Assembly: GCA_016617855.1 (NCBI GenBank)
Contig: JAECUM010009266.1
Coordinates: forward strand, 1 to 64,000
Source of the DNA: Megalonaias nervosa
Lineage: Eukaryota; Mollusca; Bivalvia; Unionida; Unionidae
Direction: 5' to 3'
DNA: 64,000 nucleotides
The notes beneath the pieces are model-generated. The model had not been told where the DNA came from. It did no database searches and worked only from the letters and a program-made list of their open reading frames with translations. Positions 18,970-29,790 of this stretch are shown in pieces. A program made the translations under genes and the position numbers. Numbering within the stretch: the first letter of the stretch is position 1; every line of letters starts with the position of its first letter.

Positions 18970-19321
18970 TTAACGTCTAGGATATCGTCCCCGTCTGGCT
19001 GCAGGTTTTCCCCACGGGATAAAGCATGCTTCTTCGGAAGAAGAAGGAGAACTACTTGGTGTCCACTCAACAGTCAAAAAAGTTTCTTTCTTGCTCCTGT
19101 TTTGTTGTTGTTGTTGCTGCTGCTGGTGATGCTTCTGAAATCTGTACTTCTCGGTCCAGTCTTCTTGCTCCTTTTTATTTCTTCTCTCAGGACCTCTTTC
19201 GCAGGTCTTGTGCCACGTCCAACATTCTGACATTTTCTATCTCTGCAGGCTTGGGCCAGGTTTTGCCAGACACGATGTAAATGGACGTGGGCTTCTTTCT
19301 TTTAGCTAGTTTTGAAGACAT
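18970..19321 (-). pseudogene. Cassette 1: Lys/Glu/Gln-rich coiled-coil protein (copy B), one frameshift
   Basis: The gene starts MSSKLAKRKKPTSIYIVSGK (ATG at 19,321), continues through a block equivalent to copy A NVRMLTIAQDL, changes frame near 19,180, and then reads KKEQEDWTEKYRFQKHHQQQ into a Gln tract and a basic tail. It is about the same length as copy A. The conserved N-terminus and end in both copies support a genuine gene. Function unknown. Confidence 0.6.
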
Positions 19322-19542
19322 CTTTAGAATTTGACGAGTCAACAATGGATATATGTCTCAAGCGAGGACGCGATACAAATTAACCCTGCGATTTTTTGGT
19401 AGGAACGCCACAGCTAATCTAATCTAATGTAGAGGGATAGAGAGAAGTCAAAGAGAATATATAGTGATAATTGTTTCAAAACAAACCACAAACAATAATG
19501 TTTGATAGCATTTTTATTCAACCAACAAACAACCAACAAATA

Positions 19543-19605
19543 ATATAACAACAACACACTTATGATGAATAAAATATAACAACAACACACTTATGATGAA
19601 TAAAA
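19543..19605 (+). repeat. Two tandem copies of a 31-bp sequence
   Basis: The sequence beginning ATAACAACAACACACTTATG is present twice in a row just beyond the protease gene, in AT-rich intergenic DNA. Confidence 0.7.
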
Positions 19606-19643
19606 TACACATAATATTGTCGACACACCATGGAATCTGTGCC

Positions 19644-19964
19644 TTATAATTTCACATTATTGAATCGTGTCGTCTTGGCATTTCTTCTCATAAAGTCGAT
19701 GATGTCATCTTGCAAATGCAGTAATCCATACGAATCAAAATACTCTACACAGGTATCGTGGGGAAAGTAGACGACTACCCAGTGGGTTCCTGGGAGATGA
19801 CTGTCGTCTGTGTTGATGACATAAGATTGATTGTCTTTAGGTTTGCGATGACGTAGTTCATCTTTAGCACACACGACAGGATTCCAAGAAGCGCTGTACG
19901 AACTGTCTTTCAAAAGGTAATAAAGTTCCCATGTATCCATTTTGTCTTGTTTTTCTTTTTCCAC
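19644..19964 (-). pseudogene. Adenain-like (adenovirus-type) cysteine protease, cut by a stop
   Basis: The ORF carries the N-terminal two thirds of the family. WELYYLLKD is near the start, the catalytic His lies in GTHWVVVYFP and the acidic residue in VEYFDSYG. A TAA at about 19,644 ends the frame before the catalytic Cys. The same frame downstream still holds a Cys-containing stretch (around DSMVC, near 19,620), so this is a nonsense mutation, not a deletion. These proteases mature the virion. The start is MDTWELYYLL (19,943) or the Met at 19,964. Confidence 0.85.
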
Positions 19965-19975
19965 AGCTAATGATG

Positions 19976-20473
19976 CGTCATCAATTCAATTCTGACTTTT
20001 TGCTTGAAAATCTCTGTCAAGTAAACGTTTCTTCTTCGCCTCGTCTCCGTATTATGTGCCAAGAGAGATTCGATGCGACGGATTTCCAGAGCAGTCAATG
20101 GAGGGGAGGAATGATCACGCATGTCTTTATACCACTGCTGCAGCGCAGCTTCTTCCGGGATGAGACTTCAAGCGTCATCCAGATACTCGTCCAATTTTTC
20201 TTCTTGACTCTTCTTCAGATATTTATCATGTTGAATTTTACTGGGATGATCGTGTTGACAGCCATAGCAATCTTTCTTGGTCAACCCTGTAATTGTTTCT
20301 GGCAGGTATTTAGCAAAACAGGATACTAAATGTTGTTCTTGTTCTGGCCATTTGGACCTCAGCATGTCCTCTTTGTCTTTGTCTTTTTCTTGTGGGTGGT
20401 TCTGCTTCCAAGCTATCCTCCGATTCCATTCCAAAGAGGCTCCAACATTCAAAGAGCAATAAGAATCTTCCAT
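19976..20473 (-). pseudogene. Conserved Polinton protein with CxGC...HPS motif, unknown function
   Basis: From the ATG at 20,473 (MEDSYCSLNVGASLEWNRR) the protein runs through SCFAKYLPETITGLTKKDCY and GCQHDHPSKIQHD to a stop at 20,168. Traces continue in another frame (around QQWYKDMRDH) to about 19,976. The Cys-x-Gly-Cys plus HPS/H pattern next to the major capsid gene recurs in Polintons. The Cys/His spacing suggests metal binding. Its role is not known to me. Confidence 0.55.
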
Positions 20474-20478
20474 AGTTT

Positions 20479-21826
20479 CTAATAGTCTAGAATCAATTCT
20501 CTCAAACTGTTTATTTCGAGAATGTTGTCGAATTCGGCATACAAGATGATGTTCACCGTCTCGGGTAGAGTATCTGCAAACTGAAGTTCCACACTCAGTT
20601 GGCCAGATTTTATAGGGTGGAAATGTCTCTCGTCGCTGCCTTGGTCTGGAAGTGAAATAAGAGCCCACAATGCGTAGCCTCCTTCATAATAGCTGAACGA
20701 AACACCATAGCTACTGTTGGTCCCTAACTGTCCAGTGTCCTCGTACAAGGACAAGTACGATCTCAAGTAATTCTTCTGGGCAAAGTTAGGTTCGAAGGGT
20801 CTGGTATACAAGGTCTTGACGTATCGACTGACTTCGATTTTGGACACGCCAAGGTGATGAAAAAAGAAAGGATTTTTATTGAGAGATCCGTTGAAGGCTG
20901 AATTCTCGACGATGCCAATGATTAAATGTTTGGTAACTGTCCCTGGAACAGATGATCTTCGAACATGGATTGCTGTCCCGTGGGAAAGGTGAAGAGTTTC
21001 AATTACACGCATTGTATCGGATATTTGGCGGTCGTTCTGCTCAAAGTGTGACTGATGTCGTTTCCAACTTTAGGTGACACTTCTACGCGTCGTACGTAAA
21101 GTCGGGCTTCTTCGATTTTGGTTTTGTACTCGTTCTCATCAGCCATCAAATGGAAAGTGGTACTGCTCCGATTCAGTCTCAGGCAGACATTCACTCCGTT
21201 CAAAAAAAATATTTGTCTTGCAAGTACATGTCCAAATTCAAGTGATCCATCAGTTCTAAACTACGACCTAGTGCAATTTTCTTTCGACGCTCGATAAATC
21301 CAACATTTTGGTCGTCCCCAGTAATCGCAGTGCTGTTGAAATTGGTTATGTCCAGTGTGCGTCAGATTTCCATACCACACTAGCATACAGATGAGTTTCT
21401 TTGGCTTCGTTTCCATATTTTGAGAGATTTTCTAGGTAAGCTCGATCAGGTTAAGTATCCGTGCTGCTGCTGATCAGTTGGTTATTCAAGTATAAATTCA
21501 CTCCACTGAACAAGGAATGCACGACATTGTTGACGGGAGCTACTCTTGCTTCAGCAAGTAGAACAGGATCGTAGACTATTTCTTGAACTTTGACTTTCAA
21601 GTACAAGTAACAGCTTTTCAGATCGATGTATATCTTCGGGCTGTGCTTTTAATTCAAACGCGATGAGAGCTGAATCCGTCAAAGAGGAGACGGGATGAAA
21701 TACTACCTACTGGGATTCTTGCATCGTCATCATGGTGGGTGGCATGGCAAACAGATCCAGTTCCGACTTGGAACATGCGCAAGACTCTCGGCACATCATT
21801 TGTTTCTCTTTAATAGTCAAAGACAT
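20479..21826 (-). pseudogene. Hexon-like major capsid protein (double jelly roll), several breaks
   Basis: The gene starts at an ATG (21,826) overlapping the end of the upstream gene. It shows the family N-terminus (SELDLFAMPPTMMTMQESQ, then VFHPVSSLTDSA after a stop), APVNNVVHSLFSGVNLYLN with RAYLENLSKYG, and a long intact C-terminal frame (20,479-21,012). In that frame SSVPGTVTKHLIIGIVENSA and EIDF-type strands (LSVELQFADTLPETVNIILY) fit the jelly-roll C-terminus. At roughly 450 codons it is close to the family norm. It carries a few stops and frameshifts between 21,020 and 21,720. Confidence 0.85.
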
Positions 21827-22250
21827 TTAATTCTCTGGCGGTTCTTCTTCTTTTCCTTGTCTTTCTGACTGCGTGTGTGCGACGTCCTCTGGAGGGGTGT
21901 CTTCGTACTTTCTTTCTGCCTTGCCCTTGCTGTGGCCTCAGGGAAGCAGGAATGCCTGACTGGGCAGCGTCCAGGGTATTTATAGGAGTTTCTCGTCGGC
22001 CTAAAATGTCTTTTCCAGTTTGAAGCAACACATTTTTGCCTGTTCTCAGGAAGGCTTCTTTGCGGGTTTATTTGTCGATGATGACATTTTGAAGAAATTC
22101 TTTTCCGTGCGTCAAATCGGCATCTTTCAAGACGTGCAATCCGCGTGTCACCATCGGTTTCAAAACGGGAGCCACCTAACGAAACTCCAATTTCAACATA
22201 TCTCCTAAGCCATGTCCTCGTTGTCGAGAGACCCCTCGGTACACGGGTTA
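21810..22250 (-). pseudogene. pVI-like minor virion protein, broken
   Basis: Between the penton-like and hexon-like genes, short frames show a Gly/His-rich start (QRGHGLGDML), an amphipathic-looking helix region and, in the open frame 21,810-22,031, LLQTGKDILGRRETPINTLD followed by a strongly Arg/Lys-rich tail. Position, size and order of amphipathic helix plus basic tail fit the pVI-like membrane-active proteins of adintoviruses. The identification rests on context more than sequence. Confidence 0.5.
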
Positions 22251-22256
22251 TATGGC

Positions 22257-23151
22257 TTACAAGGCCTTAGAGAATCTTTTCAAAAAATGGAGTTTCACCG
22301 TTACTTTTCCTTTGGAGAATGGAATATTTTGTCCCCGATCTCCTTGAATGGCAATGTTGACAGTGTTGAAATAGGACTTACTGACGGGAAAATAGTGATG
22401 ATGTACAAATTCGCGGTGAACGTGATAGGTGTTTTCACCTTCCTCGTCATTAGCTTCGGCAGAATCCACTTTGAAAGGAATGACTCGCACTAACGGTACG
22501 GAGGTGTGTCCCACCACGCTATACTCCACCACATCAGAGTACACAAAGATCAAATTTACTCCTTGGTTCAGTTCTACAGGGTAACGACAAACGTCGCAAA
22601 ATTCAAGTTGTTTGTGATGGTTGGAATGAGTGGACCCTTGAACATCTTGAGGTCTCCACCCAAAATGTCAAAGAGTTCAGGACAAAATGCAATGGACAAC
22701 GTTCTGGCATCCAAAAATTTCATTGGCAGGCTACAAGCCACTGTGTGGTACTAGATGGTGACACATCGTTTCGTTTTGTCCAAGGCTTTGCCAAACAACG
22801 CATTGAATTTTGAAGCAATCGTGTCCACCAGATGTTGACCGTTAAAATAATAGCCTGCAAGAATTTTCATTAGATAGATGAACCGTGGAGTATCGGGTGA
22901 CATTGGTCGTTTCACAGATTAATCTACAGTTTTGTTTTCATTCAAGTATTGTTGCACTTGGTCGTTTTGATTTTCAGTGATGTTTTTGCTTTGTGTGGGG
23001 TGAATCATTTCGACCAGAGCCACTTCCCAATTGGCTTCGTGATCCAAATGGATGGCCTGAGGTAATTTGGCCGTGAAACAACACAATATTTTGGAGAAAC
23101 ACATCCATGGAACTGTCACTAGGTGAAGTTAAATAAAATTGGTTATTCATA
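22257..23151 (-). pseudogene. Penton-like minor capsid protein, frameshifted
   Basis: The start (ATG 23,151, MNNQFYLTSPSDSSMDVF) changes frame before LPQAIHLDHEANWEVALVEM, the characteristic N-terminal strand of Polinton minor capsid proteins. The open frame 22,257-22,553 carries the C-terminal strands (VYSDVVEYSVVGHTSVPLVR, then NTVNIAIQGDRG). The length of about 295 codons matches single-jelly-roll pentons. Stops lie near 22,920 and 22,750. Confidence 0.8.
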
Positions 23152-23292
23152 ATTCCAGAGTTATGCTGTCCGAGGGGTCACTCGAGGTCAGAAAAGTGAC
23201 CAAAATAGGGTCATTGTTGTTTTGGTGGTGACGGTTGGGGGGGTGGGGTGACTGACGTTGGTCGCAAGACTCCCGTTGTTACCGTTAGAGTA

Positions 23293-23559
23293 TTAAAGGG
23301 AAGGATTGGGTAGAAGGTATCCGATGAAACTGCTCAGTAAAATGGTCCACAATTATTTGGCTCCATGTTGCAAACTCAAATTGGCAATGGCAGCACCGAG
23401 GACACAAAACACCACAAAGATTTGGCAGAAAAAGACGATTTGCGTTTTAGGCACACGTTCCCCACTCAACATCCACAAGGGTTGCTTTTGTAGATAATGC
23501 AGAGAAGAACTCGGAGAAGAAGTGGTCACTGTTGTGGTTGAGGCTGTGTTGAAGGGCAT
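23293..23559 (-). pseudogene. Small transmembrane protein conserved in Polintons, one stop
   Basis: The gene starts MPFNTASTTT at 23,559, overlapping the end of the integrase. A Ser/Thr-rich N-terminus leads to QKQPLWMLSGERVPKTQIVF, a hydrophobic helix (FFCQIFVVFCVLGAAIANL) and, after a TAA, a second hydrophobic block (LWTILLSSFIGYLLPNP). Proteins with this two-helix layout sit beside integrase and capsid genes in other Polintons. A membrane or virion function is likely but unproven. Confidence 0.65.
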
Positions 23560-23564
23560 GACGG

Positions 23565-24654
23565 TCACTTCTGTTTACAGTCGATGATTTGCGAAGCGTC
23601 GATTCAAGAATCAAAACTGAATGGATATCCTTTCCAACGTTCTTTGACTTCTTTGACATTTCGTTTTCCTACTTTACAGGTTCTTTGATCGAGAATGCTT
23701 TCGATGTCGTACACTTCGTCTTCTTTTTGGTCACTCATTGTAACTCGGGCAAGTAGAACATTCATTTTAACACTTTAGCGTTCATGTCTTCTAATTTATG
23801 GACGGCAGGATGATCGCCACGCATTCGTCCAGTGACACAAAGCAATTCGGTGGTCCAGTTGGGTATGTATGTTTTGTCGAATGTGTGTTTGGTTCTGCAA
23901 ATGCGTACCCAACCTCCCGTTGTCAACACTCCACCTTTCTTGGGGACAGCCACAGTCGGGGACGTACCAAACAAGCTCTCAAAGGCGGTCACGTTGTTGT
24001 TGGGAGTCACTTCTTCGTGGGTACATCAGATGCTCCGATGGTAAGAGTGGTTGTACGATTGGACCAGGTACGGTAAGAAGTCGATGTACTTGAGAGTGTG
24101 TTGATGCATAAAATATTTCCACATGAGTTCTTTCAAGGTGCGTTGAAAACGTTCCACGATGCTGGCTTTGGTTTCTGGATTCTCAGTGGTGAAAAAATGA
24201 ATGTCTCGTTCCTTTAACTCATTTTGGAAAGCTTGTTTCAGAAATTCGGTGCCTTTGTCGGTTTGCCATCGAAGAGGGTGACGACCACTTTGCTTTAGGG
24301 CTCACACTAACTCGATTTGGAAGCCAATTATACGACCCAAGCAAATTTGGAAAAGAAATCGCTGACACAAAACAAATATTTGTAGCCACGATTGTAGGTG
24401 GCCAAATGAGAGACATCGGCTAAATAGGCTTGCAATTGATGATTCATGCCCTCCATTCGGGTGCGAATTCTGGAAAATTTCGTCGAATGGTTTTTTTTGT
24501 AAGGTATAAGTGGCTTTTCTTGTAACCGTCGTTGAACTTGAGGTAAACGGACTATTTTGAGTCGGGTGTTGGCAGTACGATACAATTTCTGAATTCCGCT
24601 GTATCCCGCAGGATGGGCTGCATCGTAGTAAATGCTGGCTAACCAATTCTCCAT
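23565..24654 (-). pseudogene. Retroviral-type (rve) integrase with chromo-like C-terminus, frameshifted
   Basis: From 24,654 an N-terminal region (ASIYYDAAHPAGYSGIQKLY) leads into the catalytic core. The first Asp lies in AYLADVSHLATY, the second in CVSDFFSKFAW, a GTEF block follows near 24,250, and the Glu is in an ASIVERFQRTLK block near 24,150, so all three DDE residues are visible though in different frames. The C-terminus (YDIESILDQRT, then ERWKGYPFSFDSWIDAS) is a chromodomain-like module that in related integrases reads chromatin marks. Several frameshifts between 23,760 and 24,330 inactivate it. Confidence 0.88.
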
Positions 24655-24669
24655 CAGGACTCTCTCCCT

Positions 24670-25345
24670 TTAATAATTCACCCATTCTTGCCTGATGCTA
24701 CTCTGACTGAGACGAGTTGATGGTTTGAAAACGTCTTTACGTGTCCTACGTGCCACGGTAGTAGAAGTCGAGGGTAGTGGTGGTGGTGGTAATGAGATGG
24801 CTTTTGCCTTGCTTTCTTTTTTCACTTCTGGTGTCCCTTCTTTCGTTTTCACTTCTGTAGAAGGAGGAGAGGAGATCATCTTTTTGATCCAAGCATTATG
24901 TTCTTCTCGTTGGGGTGTAGGGGAAGGGGTCAACAAGGACGCTGCAATCTTCCTAGGGATGGGAGCCGCTGACGGTGTTTGAAAGACTTCTCGTGCCTCT
25001 TCTTCCTCAGACATCCGTGGGTCTGCGCCTGTCTTGGTCACTGGGAGTGGTGGTGGTGGTGATAGATTTTTCATCGGGATCTTAAAGTCTTTCAGAATCG
25101 GTCGAGCTGTTTCATTTAAAGCTTTCGGGTGAAAGAGTTGAAGTCGTTGAAACACTTGACCGTACCTTTGCAATTTTTCCGTTTCTGACAAATCGCTGCG
25201 ATCCATCAACGATTGCAATTCGTGTTGTAACTGGGACATCTCGGTCAAATGAGGATTGAGAGGTAAATGTGGGGTCCGTTGTTCTTGCCAACGATGGAAT
25301 TCCATCCATTGTTTGTAAGGCACTAAAGTCAGTTTTCGTCCTTCC
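24670..25345 (-). CDS. Proline/serine-rich conserved Polinton protein
   Basis: A long open frame (217 codons from 25,323) has a helical N-terminus (RKLTLVPYKQW upstream; then LMDRSDLSETEKLQRYGQVF) and a Pro/Ser/Thr-rich charged tail. A protein with a basic LVP start and such a helix precedes the integrase in other Polintons. No ATG is evident: the open frame begins upstream of GTG at 25,323, so the start is uncertain or lost. The role may be minor virion protein; not established here. Confidence 0.55.
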
Positions 25346-25499
25346 CTCAGATTCCAGAGGTCACGTCTGACATATTTTCACCCCAGATACCTCTTGTATC
25401 TTCTTGATCATTTTTCAACTTTACCTATCCCTTATGAAGCAGCTCCCGTCATGAGTCCTGTAATCATTTTTCCCAAGACTCCTTTCACTAAGGGTGGTG

Positions 25500-26880
25500 T
25501 AACAAGGTTTGACCTGAATGGATGCCTGGATTAAATGACACACAACACAATGTGATGAAAAATTGAAGTTTATAAAATGAATTGATGGAAATATGTATAT
25601 CCTCTATAACATATACGGTGTGATTCTTTCACGCTCCAAACACACGACTCATTCGATTACTTAACACAAACATTCACAAATGGAAAAACAAAACTGTGAT
25701 TTATATATTCCAAAATGAAGGTAAGATTCATATAATCTCATGTAATGAATGTAAGATTCAAATAATCTCAGGTAATGAAATTAATGAAAGTAAGATTCAC
25801 ATAATCTCATGTAATGAAAAGTAAGATTCCAATGATTTCATGTAATGAAAGTAAGATTCACATAAGCTCACGTAATGAAAGTAAGATTAAAATAATCTCA
25901 TGTAAGGAAAGTGAGATTCAAATAATCTCATGTAATGAAAGTGACACAGTTGTATTTGATTGAAACAACACCATCAATTGAAACAAATATGATTAATTGA
26001 ATCAACATGGCAATTGTACCAAAAACATGACTCGTGACTCAGTCATTTGCAGAGCCGGTACAATTCATAATTACGTATGACTCATACATATTTGTAAAAA
26101 CTTGCAAGCGACACATTTTGACCTGGTTTACGTGTCCATTGTCAAACCACACAGTTCTCCTGAATTCTTGAGTTGGCAAACACTTGTATTGCATTGGCCA
26201 CACACACCCTTCATGGATCCACCATGCGCACAAGTTTACAAATCAGCAGTTCCGTCCTTGTATGGCCTTGATGGTCACACCTGCTTCCATCACCATACAG
26301 ACATACAGACGGCGAGACCGACAGCCTGATATACCCGTACACACACACGCACATCTAAAATAAAACCAAACTGGTCATAATAACAGGTACGGAATTAAAA
26401 TCTATAGATACATGCAGCGAAATTTAAATCTTAATAGCAACTTGTAACAATTCAAAAGTTCACAACGTTTCAAATCCGCGTAGTGGTAAAGACAATATTT
26501 CACGCCACGACATTAAAAACTGAATATGCTTCACATATCAAATAAAATAAAAATGTAACACTTACCCCTATGGCTATAGAACATAAATGGAGAACGTACA
26601 CTCCTTGGCAAGATCCAAAAGACCAATGTGTCAATTAGAGAAGAAACTTGTCCTACATCTCCAGGGGAATGAGTCTTAGTAAGGGTAAAATACCTTGCAT
26701 ACCGTGCTTTTAGTGTCTCTCGCCGCAAGCGATCTACCACGAGATACGTACTAGTTCAGTCGCTTAACAAAAAAAAAAAAGAAAACAATTATCCTCCCTA
26801 GGTAACGTTGCACGCACGTGCGACGAAAATTATCAAATCGTTCTAAGGCAAAACCAAGTTATTTCTTGCCTCATTCTGTG
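25500..26880. other. Non-Polinton insertion inside the core gene of copy B
   Basis: No Polinton similarity or convincing ORF is present. The segment contains a 30-bp tandem array, AT-rich DNA and a poly-A run (26,768-26,780). It separates the two halves of a core-protein gene. I see no clear terminal repeats, so the insertion type is unknown. Confidence 0.6.
25721..25940 (+). repeat. 30-bp tandem repeat, seven units
   Basis: Units of the type GTAAGATTCAAATAATCTCA followed by TGTAATGAAA begin at 25,721, 25,751, 25,790, 25,821, 25,851, 25,881 and 25,911, differing by a few bases. The second unit carries a 9-bp extension. Confidence 0.95.
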
Positions 26881-27302
26881 ACAGGTGGAAACAACTGGTG
26901 CAAAAATTCTTCACGTTGCAACAACATCTTTTTCTTTTGACGAATGAGTATTTTCTTTTGGACCATTTGGCGGAGAACGTGTCGATGCTTGGCTAATCAT
27001 TTTTTTCTGGTGTTGTGACAAAGGTATCATTTCTTTCAAGACATTCAGGCAACATTCGCACACGTTCTCGATGACGTCTTTCGAGCCGGTTCGAATGAGT
27101 TGTTTTCGCATGGGTGGAGAGGCTTAGGACAGGACGGATAACACGTCCCAATGTTTGGCTAAACGAGGTGGCAGTACTTTCCTTTTCTTTCCTTTGGGGG
27201 TAGAAGAGGGGTGGCTTCTAGGGGGCGACATCTTTGTTTGTTCCTGAGCACACACAAAATACACTAACGTCGATGACTTGACACACGTCCTTTAATCTTA
27301 TT

Positions 27303-27533
27303 TTATTTTAAGTAGTATTTTTGGAATAGTTGACTGGGTGTGTCACCGGTCTTTCTGACGAACTCTTTGAATATCGCATCGTCGCCAAAAAAATCCTCCC
27401 CTTTGGTTGTTCCTTTTTTCTTTAGACGATGGGTTCTTTTCTGGGGTAGACGTCGATGCTTGGCAAAGCGTTTTTTTTTTTTTCGGACTGGAGAACGACG
27501 ATAGAGGTGGTGTGCACTTCTGGTACGTGACAT
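27303..27533 (-). CDS. Small Arg/Lys-rich basic protein (copy B)
   Basis: The intact 76-codon ORF (MSRTRSAHHLYRRSPVRKKK) has a very basic first half and a mixed C-terminus (FFGDDAIFKEFVRKTGDTPS). A TATAAAAAA box lies upstream on the - strand (about 27,585). It sits between two core-type genes. The composition suggests a DNA-condensing virion protein. Copy A lacks the region. Confidence 0.5.
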   Translation of the reverse strand: MSRTRSAHHLYRRSPVRKKKKRFAKHRRLPQKRTHRLKKKGTTKGEDFFGDDAIFKEFVRKTGDTPSQLFQKYYLK

Positions 27534-27659
27534 CGTTTTGCGTTCAGAAGCATAAAAACACTCATACCCATCGCTTGCGCAGGTCTTTTTTTATAGTGGT
27601 GGAAAGCGTCGCCACTGATTGTCTGTCCATCGTATCATCTTCATGACAGGCATCGCTCG

Positions 27660-28475
27660 AATTTGAGGGGTTCACAACGGACTAAATCGGGGCAGTTCTT
27701 GCTTGGAAAAATCCAGTAAACTCTGTAACATGCCTGAACTCTCTTCGACTTTGATTTTGGGGGCAGGTACTTTGTTAGCAGCTGACGCAACAGCTAAAGA
27801 GGAAGAGGAGGGTGTCACAGCTGGAGGAGAGGTTCCTTGAGACACGGGTTTCTATTTTTGCATCAAATTAGGAAAGACGTGTGTCAAATTTGGTTTGGCT
27901 GGAATCACAAGCAACGGAGAAGTGGCAAAACCTGAGACTACTGGAGAGGCGGTCACCGTCGCTGCAGGTCGTGGCTTGGGGATATAAGGTCGCGTCCTGG
28001 CCTCAGTGCCTCTCTTGCGGCTAGAAACTGATTTCTGAGGTCTTTTCTTGAGACTTTTCTTTGGATTTTTCTTTTTTGGGGCTGTGACCTGGTCTAGATA
28101 CCACTGCTCTTTTTCCTCTAGTTACGTTTGTCGTTTTTGGGAGTGGCTTTTTTTCCTTGGGGGTGACTTTTGGGGCATTAGGATCCTATTTTAAGAGGGA
28201 GCCAATAATGACCCCTCCTAGAAAATCGCTTTCTCCAGGTTTCAAAACGATTTGCTTGTCGATGCCGGGATCTGCCAGTGGCGTCAAGGCTACATTGTTT
28301 CTGTTAACAACGCATTTAGTTTTGATGAGGGATGTGAATGATGCCTTGAAGTAATTGACGTGCTGTCATCGTTAACCATAAGTCTCCTCTGAGACTGGCT
28401 TCTCAGACACGGGCACGTATTTGTGGATTTTTTTTTCGCGACTGATGCCGTGCAAGGCACGAATCAATTTGACGG
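27660..28475 (-). pseudogene. Basic virion core-type protein (copy B), broken
   Basis: This is the counterpart of 9,160-9,870. The LPVKLIRAL start lies near 28,460, the block equivalent to LKPGDSGSLGG near 28,230, then Lys-rich sequence and the Pro/Ser-rich tail. It continues beyond the copy A break with an Ala/Ser/Pro tail ending near 27,690. Multiple frameshifts are present. It shows what copy A lost at its deletion point. Confidence 0.55.
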
Positions 28476-28559
28476 GAAGATGATACTGAAGGGATGATAT
28501 TTTGACGATGTGTGAGACAGACCAGACGTGTCAGATATTTTTATAGGTTTTTTTAAGTC

Positions 28560-29263
28560 GACGGGGACGTGTACACGGCAGGCCCTCCGTCTTGGCACCA
28601 GTGGTGAAACAGATGGGTACGTAATCGCAAATAATTGGGGAGTAGTGGATTTTAAATCCACGAGTAAATAGGCTTGAGGGGTTTGAGTGGCATCGTCGTA
28701 TGCATGAGTCAGCCAGGGAGTTCCTAACTGTTTGGCTAACTATTGCACTTGCGATTTATCTCTAAGGCTTTTTAAACAAGACCACATAATGAGCATTGAG
28801 ACTGATGGTGCGATGGGCTTTACTTTGTTGAAACAAATTTTGGGTAATGTAAATAACACTGGCATTACGGTGATGCCCTTTGCGTTTAAATCACAGTTTA
28901 ATGTCTTCTTTACCTTCTCCTAACATGTCGTCGAAGATAACCGGATGGGTTTGACTGGGGTCAGAGACGATCCCGTCGTTTCCACAAACACAATGGAATC
29001 TACTTGACTTTCTCGCAGGGGGCTGTACGCCGATTGCCACCCTTTGTAACACCACACGATACGTTGAGGTGGACGATAGATAAAATGATTTTTATGTTCG
29101 ATAAAAAGTTTGACAAATTCAGTTTTGCTGAACCACTCGGTCCAGCAATTAACATGTTAAAATAATGGCGAATATACAAGGCCTCCCAACTAGTACGATA
29201 TAACTTTTCGTTCATGACTTTGAAAGTGGAGGAGGAGGTAACAGAGACAGCATCGGTAGCCAA
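28560..29263 (-). pseudogene. Packaging ATPase (copy B), broken
   Basis: The start (29,263) reads MATDAVSVTSSS, but the codon is TTG. The Walker A region is altered (GPSGSAKL, against GPSGSGKT in copy A), because a lost base shifts the frame just after it. The Walker B and Gln-Asn regions can be traced in other frames to about 28,700, and the C-terminal block (VDLKSTTPQLF, VHVPVDLKK) to 28,560. The gene is dead, in contrast to the copy A gene. Confidence 0.85.
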
Positions 29264-29403
29264 AGTTCAGGGGATGTAACTTTTGAAACGAACACAGAGA
29301 AGACAAAAGATTTTATCTTTTTCAGGACACATTTATTTCAAAAAATTTTTAAAACTGAACACGAAAGTACAAAAATACATAAATGCCAAATGGTTCAGAA
29401 CAT

Positions 29404-29790
29404 TTATAAAATACACATCAAAACGATCAAAGTAGAATATAAACAAGTGACTGTACAACATTTGTTGAGACAAAGGTGTGCAGTCCAAGGGTCACTGGGT
29501 AATATTCTTAGGGTCTCTACAACACTTGGCACAGTCTCACAGGTGTCTTCCCGGAATGACCTTTCTTGGGTGTCGATGTCAATGAGAGTCTTGTCCTGAA
29601 TGGGGTGGTTTTCCTCGCTGTCTGGATATTCTGACTCTGTGGTTAAGACAGGTTTGAAACTTACTTTTTCCACTGAACGTTCGAAGTCATTAATACAAAT
29701 CTTTGGCATAGTTTGCCACTTCTTTTGTCCAAGCCTCAAAAACAAAACTTTTCCAGTCACGTACATCTTGCCAGTGAGAATGTAAGTCAC
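29404..29790 (-). CDS. Overlapping ORF of unknown function (copy B)
   Basis: The 128-codon frame begins MTYILTGKMYVTGKVLFLRL inside the upstream gene and keeps the start and frame of copy A (7,860-8,165). Blocks KVSFKPVLTTE and ETVPSVVETLRIL are conserved, and the C-terminus runs further (SLYS-type hydrophobic tail). No known domain. Confidence 0.4.
   Translation of the reverse strand: MTYILTGKMYVTGKVLFLRLGQKKWQTMPKICINDFERSVEKVSFKPVLTTESEYPDSEENHPIQDKTLIDIDTQERSFREDTCETVPSVVETLRILPSDPWTAHLCLNKCCTVTCLYSTLIVLMCIL

Larger units (their letters stand above)
25390..27240 (-). pseudogene. Second core-type protein, split by a 1.4-kb insertion
   Basis: The N-terminal part (26,883-27,240) has MRKQLIRTGSKDVIENVCEC, CLNVLKEMIPLSQHQKK and, in another frame, LAKHRHVLRQMVQKKILIRQ before stopping at 26,883. 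This helical, basic pattern with a Cys-Cys pair and an LxxLA-like block is typical of Polinton core proteins. The Gly-rich hydrophobic tail (KGVLGKMITGLMTGAAS) appears only at 25,430-25,500, across unrelated repeat-rich DNA. Its usual role is virion DNA condensation or membrane activity (inference from position). Confidence 0.6.

Noticed and set aside
19931..20329. Plus-strand ORFs across the protease and capsid block
   Set aside because: They are shadows of the minus-strand genes, which show clear family motifs.
25721..25940. Regular 30-bp repeats resembling a CRISPR array
   Set aside because: Units are directly adjacent with no unique spacers, vary in sequence, and lie in an animal genome.
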